In this document: piece after piece, positions 5,156 to 7,363 of the stretch
How the letters are laid out: each line of letters starts with the position of its first letter
Numbering within the stretch: the stretch's first letter is position 1
Source of the DNA: Bacteriovoracaceae bacterium UBA4097
GTDB lineage: Bacteria > Bdellovibrionota > Bacteriovoracia > Bacteriovoracales > Bacteriovoracaceae
Assembly (NCBI GenBank): GCA_002381765.1
Contig: DFXX01000121.1
Coordinates: 1 to 7,363, forward strand
DNA: 7,363 nt
Reading direction: 5' to 3'
Notes under the pieces: model-generated
Seen by the model: only the letters and a program-made list of their open reading frames with translations
Database searches by the model: none
Told to the model about the DNA's origin: nothing
Position numbers and translations under genes: made by a program

Positions 5156-5542
5156 TTATTCGCCCCGCTGTTTTCGCTTAATGGCTTCCTTTGATATATC
5201 AAATCCATCTTCTGCGGCTTCTTGTGCTTCCAACCCATCTGGGCCTTCCTCCCTATGGAGACGTTTTTTATCTTGGTAAGGGCCTTGTCTTATGCCATCT
5301 TTCTTGGCCCTAGAGTCTCGAGCAGTCGGGTTTTCCATGGGAACCCTAGGGTCCTGATCACTGCCCATAAGAGTTGAGTTTGACATATCTTCCCCGGTCA
5401 TATCGTTTGATCGACTCCGGGTTTGTCCAGAAGTGGGATAGCTGGGATGGCCAATTGTTTCTGGACCAGAGATAGTTTTACCGGTATTGGTTTCAGCCAA
5501 GGCGAAAACTGGATAGAGGAGCAAAGCTAGTATCCATTTCAT
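5156..5542 (-). CDS. Small exported, probably disordered protein
   Basis: I do not recognise this 128-residue protein. Residues 1-16 are a signal peptide (MKWILALLLYPVFALA, cleavage ALA|E). There is no lipobox cysteine; indeed the whole protein lacks cysteine. The mature part is dominated by charged and small polar residues. It has a Ser/Thr/Gly/Pro-rich first half (GHPSYPTSGQTRSRSNDMTG) and a Lys/Arg/Glu-rich second half that ends KRKQRGE. It has almost no hydrophobic core, so it should be largely unfolded or fold only with a partner. Its ATG overlaps the stop of the upstream gene as ATGA, and AGGAC precedes it, so translation is coupled. That points to two proteins made in fixed ratio, both exported. 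They sit between paralogous secreted genes to which neither is related. Confidence 0.7.
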   Translation of the reverse strand: MKWILALLLYPVFALAETNTGKTISGPETIGHPSYPTSGQTRSRSNDMTGEDMSNSTLMGSDQDPRVPMENPTARDSRAKKDGIRQGPYQDKKRLHREEGPDGLEAQEAAEDGFDISKEAIKRKQRGE

Positions 5543-5793
5543 TTTTTGTCCTGTTTTTTCTTTTTTCTCGTTACATCTTCATCATACTCCTGCTTCCCTT
5601 TGAGGGTTCCCCTGAACTTTTCCGACTGATTTTGACTAGGAGTTTCGTTAGGTGATTTTTGAAGTTCTTCTATCGGAACATTGGTAGCAGGTACAACAGG
5701 CCTATCGACCGCTGGATCATACTTACTTTTTTCCATGGGGTTGGCCAGGATGATTGGGGGTGAAAGAATAATGAGATAAATGAGAAGTTTCAT
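5539..5793 (-). CDS. Small exported, lysine-rich disordered protein
   Basis: The 84-residue product starts at the ATG at 5793, chosen because GAGGAAAAT precedes it and it begins at once with a signal peptide (MKLLIYLIILSPPIILA, cleavage near ILA|N or LAN|P). The ORF can be extended to an ATG at 5850, but that puts 19 residues before the signal and has no ribosome binding site. The mature part is short and polar: Pro/Val-rich (DPAVDRPVVPATNVP), then Gln/Asn/Ser-rich, then strongly basic at the end (TRKKKKQDKK). It has no cysteine and no recognisable domain. Its stop overlaps the next start (ATGA), so the two small genes form a coupled pair. The basic tail could bind nucleic acid, peptidoglycan, teichoic-like polymers or an acidic protein; none of these is shown by the sequence. 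Confidence 0.7.
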   Translation of the reverse strand: MKLLIYLIILSPPIILANPMEKSKYDPAVDRPVVPATNVPIEELQKSPNETPSQNQSEKFRGTLKGKQEYDEDVTRKKKKQDKK

Positions 5794-5840
5794 ATTTTCC
5801 TCATAATGAGTAGTCCCAGAGATGCTAAGGGACCATGAGG

Positions 5841-5859
5841 AAAAAGGCATTACGCCTCT
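5841..5859 (-). terminator. Short terminator-like hairpin ahead of the small exported pair
   Basis: On the minus strand AGAGGC-GTAAT-GCCTTT pairs through about six or seven positions and runs directly into T-rich sequence (TTTTTCC). It could stop readthrough from the 5925-6368 gene or act as an attenuator for the pair downstream. Confidence 0.4.
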
Positions 5860-5882
5860 AATCTTAACTAAAGGAATTTAGT

Positions 5883-5913
5883 AATTAGGGAGTAATAAGC
5901 TTACTCCCTAATT
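5883..5913 (-). repeat. Perfect 13-bp inverted repeat after secreted paralogue 3
   Basis: AATTAGGGAGTAA (5883-5895) and TTACTCCCTAATT (5901-5913) pair perfectly around a five-base loop. It sits 11 bases past the stop of the minus-strand gene ending at 5925 and is the longest perfect hairpin in the window. It lacks a T-tract on either side, so it may terminate weakly or protect the mRNA 3' end. Confidence 0.75.
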
Positions 5914-5924
5914 GATTATAAAGT

Positions 5925-6368
5925 TTATTCTTTGATCTTAATTACCACTTCATAGAAGCGACGTTTTACAGTGCGATTGCCCGAAGTGACGTAGCGAGAA
6001 GTTCTTCTTGCGATCAGATTACATCCTGAGTCACGAATGATATCAAGTCGGAAGATAGTTCTCTGAGTTACTTTAGCACATTCAATTTCTTGTCCTTCAT
6101 AATCGAATACAACTGCCGAAAGACCAGAGTCAAAACGCAGACCTGGGACATGCGTTCTGAAGTATTTGGTTTGAGGGTGATTACCACGTCCTCGTCCTTG
6201 CTTCATTACCGAAAGATTGACTTTAGCTTCACCCGTGTTACGGTCGACAGTGTAGTATGAGTTCAAGTGATGATTGCCTTCAGAAGGCATTTCAAAAACT
6301 TTGATTTCCGTGGCTTCAGCAACTGATCCAAAAACAATTAAAGATAAAAGCAGAACTAGTTTTTTCAT
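5925..6368 (-). CDS. Secreted paralogue 3 (147 aa), unrecognised family
   Basis: This is the third and most divergent copy of the family at 4180-5023, whose function I cannot name. The ATG at 6368 is chosen because CGAGGAGA precedes it and a signal peptide follows directly (KKLVLLLSLIVFGSVAEA, cleavage AEA|T). The frame could extend to 6491, but that gives 41 residues of charged sequence before the signal. The blocks KVFEMPS, LRFD, EGQEIECA, VTQRTIF and IIRDSGC match the other copies, including C97 and C116. It differs in a longer basic C-terminal loop (residues about 124-136, TSGNRTVKRR) that adds about 12 residues, in a Gly/Arg-rich patch (KQGRGRGNHP, 56-65), and in one extra C-terminal glutamate. 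It is separated from the other copies by the unrelated exported pair, which suggests an older duplication followed by insertion or rearrangement. It is divergent from the acyl-CoA dehydrogenase gene. Confidence 0.83.
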   Translation of the reverse strand: MKKLVLLLSLIVFGSVAEATEIKVFEMPSEGNHHLNSYYTVDRNTGEAKVNLSVMKQGRGRGNHPQTKYFRTHVPGLRFDSGLSAVVFDYEGQEIECAKVTQRTIFRLDIIRDSGCNLIARRTSRYVTSGNRTVKRRFYEVVIKIKE

Positions 6369-6496
6369 TGAGAGAATCTCCTCGTTGTAAGTTGCATATC
6401 CTTTATCCGTCTCAATCATTCTTGAAAAGGAGCGTTGCATTCCTGAGTCCATTCTTTTGGAAAAATTAAAATGATCCCTTTTTATTGCCATGGGAA

Positions 6497-6525
6497 TTGA
6501 AATCAGGACTTTCTCCTTACACTAT
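6497..6525 (+). promoter_or_regulatory. Possible promoter of the acyl-CoA dehydrogenase gene
   Basis: TTGAAA (6497-6502) and CACTAT (6520-6525) are 17 bases apart. The -35 is close to consensus; the -10 keeps only three bases, including the conserved A and final T. It lies in the 178-base divergent gap, where I found no convincing promoter for the opposite gene. Confidence 0.35.
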
Positions 6526-6546
6526 GCCAAAGTCTAAGGAGTTCAC

Positions 6547-7363
6547 ATGGATGTTCAGGAATCGGAATTTTCTTCAGTATTCAATAAAATCCAAAAATTT
6601 TCTAAATTTGCTAAATCAGTGGATGCTGCCGATCTTCTTCGTTTTATATCTCATCTCGATCCAGTCATGGTTTCCAGACTTATGAGTGCGGCCAAAAGCC
6701 AAAGGCCACGACAAGCTCCCATGGTTGATGGTGATTTCTATAGTGTGAGCGAAATGCTATCGCCTGAAGAAAGGCAGTATCAGTTAGATATTCGTATGTT
6801 TATGGAAAAGGAAGTTAAGCCTATAGCAGATGAATTCTGGTCAAAAGCCGAGTTTCCCATGCACCTGATCCCTGAAGTAGGGAAGTTGGGCTTAGGGGGA
6901 TTGACTTATAAGGGCTACGGTTGTGCCGGCCTCTCCCATGTACTCGAAGGAATTCTCGCCATGGAAATGGCCAGAGTTGATACATCGTTTTCTACTTTTT
7001 TTGGAGTGCAAAGTGGCCTTGCGATGGGTTCAATCTATCTCTGTGGTTCTGAAGATCAAAAGAAAAAATACCTTCCTCTCATGAGAGACTTCAAATTGCT
7101 GGGTGCTTTTGGTCTTACGGAGCCCGATGTTGGATCGGGAGCTGCTGGTGGGCTTACTACGACTTGTAAGCGTGATGGAGATCACTGGGTATTAAATGGT
7201 CAGAAAAAATGGATTGGGAACGCTACCTTCTCCGATTTTACCATTATTTGGGCACGGGATCTTGATGACGATAGGGTCAAGGGATTCATTGTGGATTCTG
7301 ATACTCCAGGTTTTAAGGCCGAAAAGATTGAAAATAAGCTCTCTTTAAGAATTGTTCAAAATG
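6547..7363 (+). CDS. Acyl-CoA dehydrogenase, glutaryl-CoA dehydrogenase/ACX4-like (partial, 3' end cut)
   Basis: The frame stays open for 272 residues to the window edge, so roughly the C-terminal half is missing. AAGGAG (6536-6541) precedes the ATG by five bases. From residue 68 on it is an FAD-dependent acyl-CoA dehydrogenase, which forms a 2,3-double bond in an acyl-CoA. The N-terminal helical domain runs from LSPEERQYQLDIRMFMEKEV, and the middle beta domain has the family signature GAFGLTEPDVGSGAAG (186-201) followed by LNGQKKWIGNATFSD (216-230). KLSLRIVQN (264-272) resembles the K.aLR.vQN strand of glutaryl-CoA dehydrogenases and plant ACX4, which places it in that subgroup. The catalytic glutamate would lie beyond the window. 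Residues 1-67 (MDVQESEFSSVFNKIQKFSK onward) are a polar extension not usual for the family. Substrate choice between glutaryl-CoA and short or medium acyl-CoA is open. Confidence 0.9.
   Translation, partial: MDVQESEFSSVFNKIQKFSKFAKSVDAADLLRFISHLDPVMVSRLMSAAKSQRPRQAPMVDGDFYSVSEMLSPEERQYQLDIRMFMEKEVKPIADEFWSKAEFPMHLIPEVGKLGLGGLTYKGYGCAGLSHVLEGILAMEMARVDTSFSTFFGVQSGLAMGSIYLCGSEDQKKKYLPLMRDFKLLGAFGLTEPDVGSGAAGGLTTTCKRDGDHWVLNGQKKWIGNATFSDFTIIWARDLDDDRVKGFIVDSDTPGFKAEKIENKLSLRIVQN

Noticed and set aside
5794..5850. 19-residue extension of the lysine-rich exported protein
   Set aside because: It would put residues before the signal peptide, and the frame crosses a terminator-like hairpin.
6369..6491. 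41-residue N-terminal extension of secreted paralogue 3
   Set aside because: It precedes a complete signal peptide, is absent from the other copies and lacks a ribosome binding site.
6485..6685. 66-residue plus-strand ORF overlapping the acyl-CoA dehydrogenase start
   Set aside because: It is out of frame with the clear dehydrogenase and shows no family features.
1..7363. tRNA, rRNA, CRISPR, insertion sequence or prophage
   Set aside because: No cloverleaf, regular direct repeats, transposase or phage protein was seen on either strand.

Overview
The window reads as chromosomal DNA of a Gram-negative, moderate-GC bacterium. The best guess is a Bdellovibrionota member such as a Bacteriovorax or Peredibacter relative. 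That guess rests on a small histone-fold domain resembling the Bdellovibrio histone, a secreted transglutaminase-elicitor-type protein, and a set of short secreted proteins without obvious homologues. No marker gene confirms the taxonomy, so it is an inference.

Layout. A partial minus-strand gene at the left edge (1-260) looks like the N-terminus of a membrane PAP2-type phosphatase. A plus-strand run follows from 318 to 4101: a small cytoplasmic FKBP prolyl isomerase, probably leaderless; a secreted protein with a transglutaminase-like Cys-His-Asp set, closed by a strong terminator; a RimJ/RimL-type GNAT acetyltransferase coupled to a zinc-finger/histone-fold fusion protein; a hotdog-fold acyl-CoA thioesterase with its own promoter; and an Ohr organic hydroperoxide reductase.

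A minus-strand block from 6368 down to 4180 holds five small secreted proteins. Three are paralogues of one unrecognised family (147, 134 and 134 aa). Between the first and second of these lies an ATGA-overlapping pair of unrelated, probably disordered exported proteins. At the right edge a plus-strand acyl-CoA dehydrogenase of the glutaryl-CoA dehydrogenase/ACX4 type begins with an unusual N-terminal extension and runs off the window.

The genes do not form one obvious pathway. The clearest functional links are the coupled GNAT and histone-fold genes, and the minus-strand cluster of exported proteins. No gene-free stretch exceeds about 180 bases. I saw no tRNA, rRNA, CRISPR array, insertion sequence or transposase. 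The most interesting items are the zinc-finger/histone fusion, the elicitor-type transglutaminase with a Pep-13-like motif, and the paralogous secreted family with its embedded gene pair.
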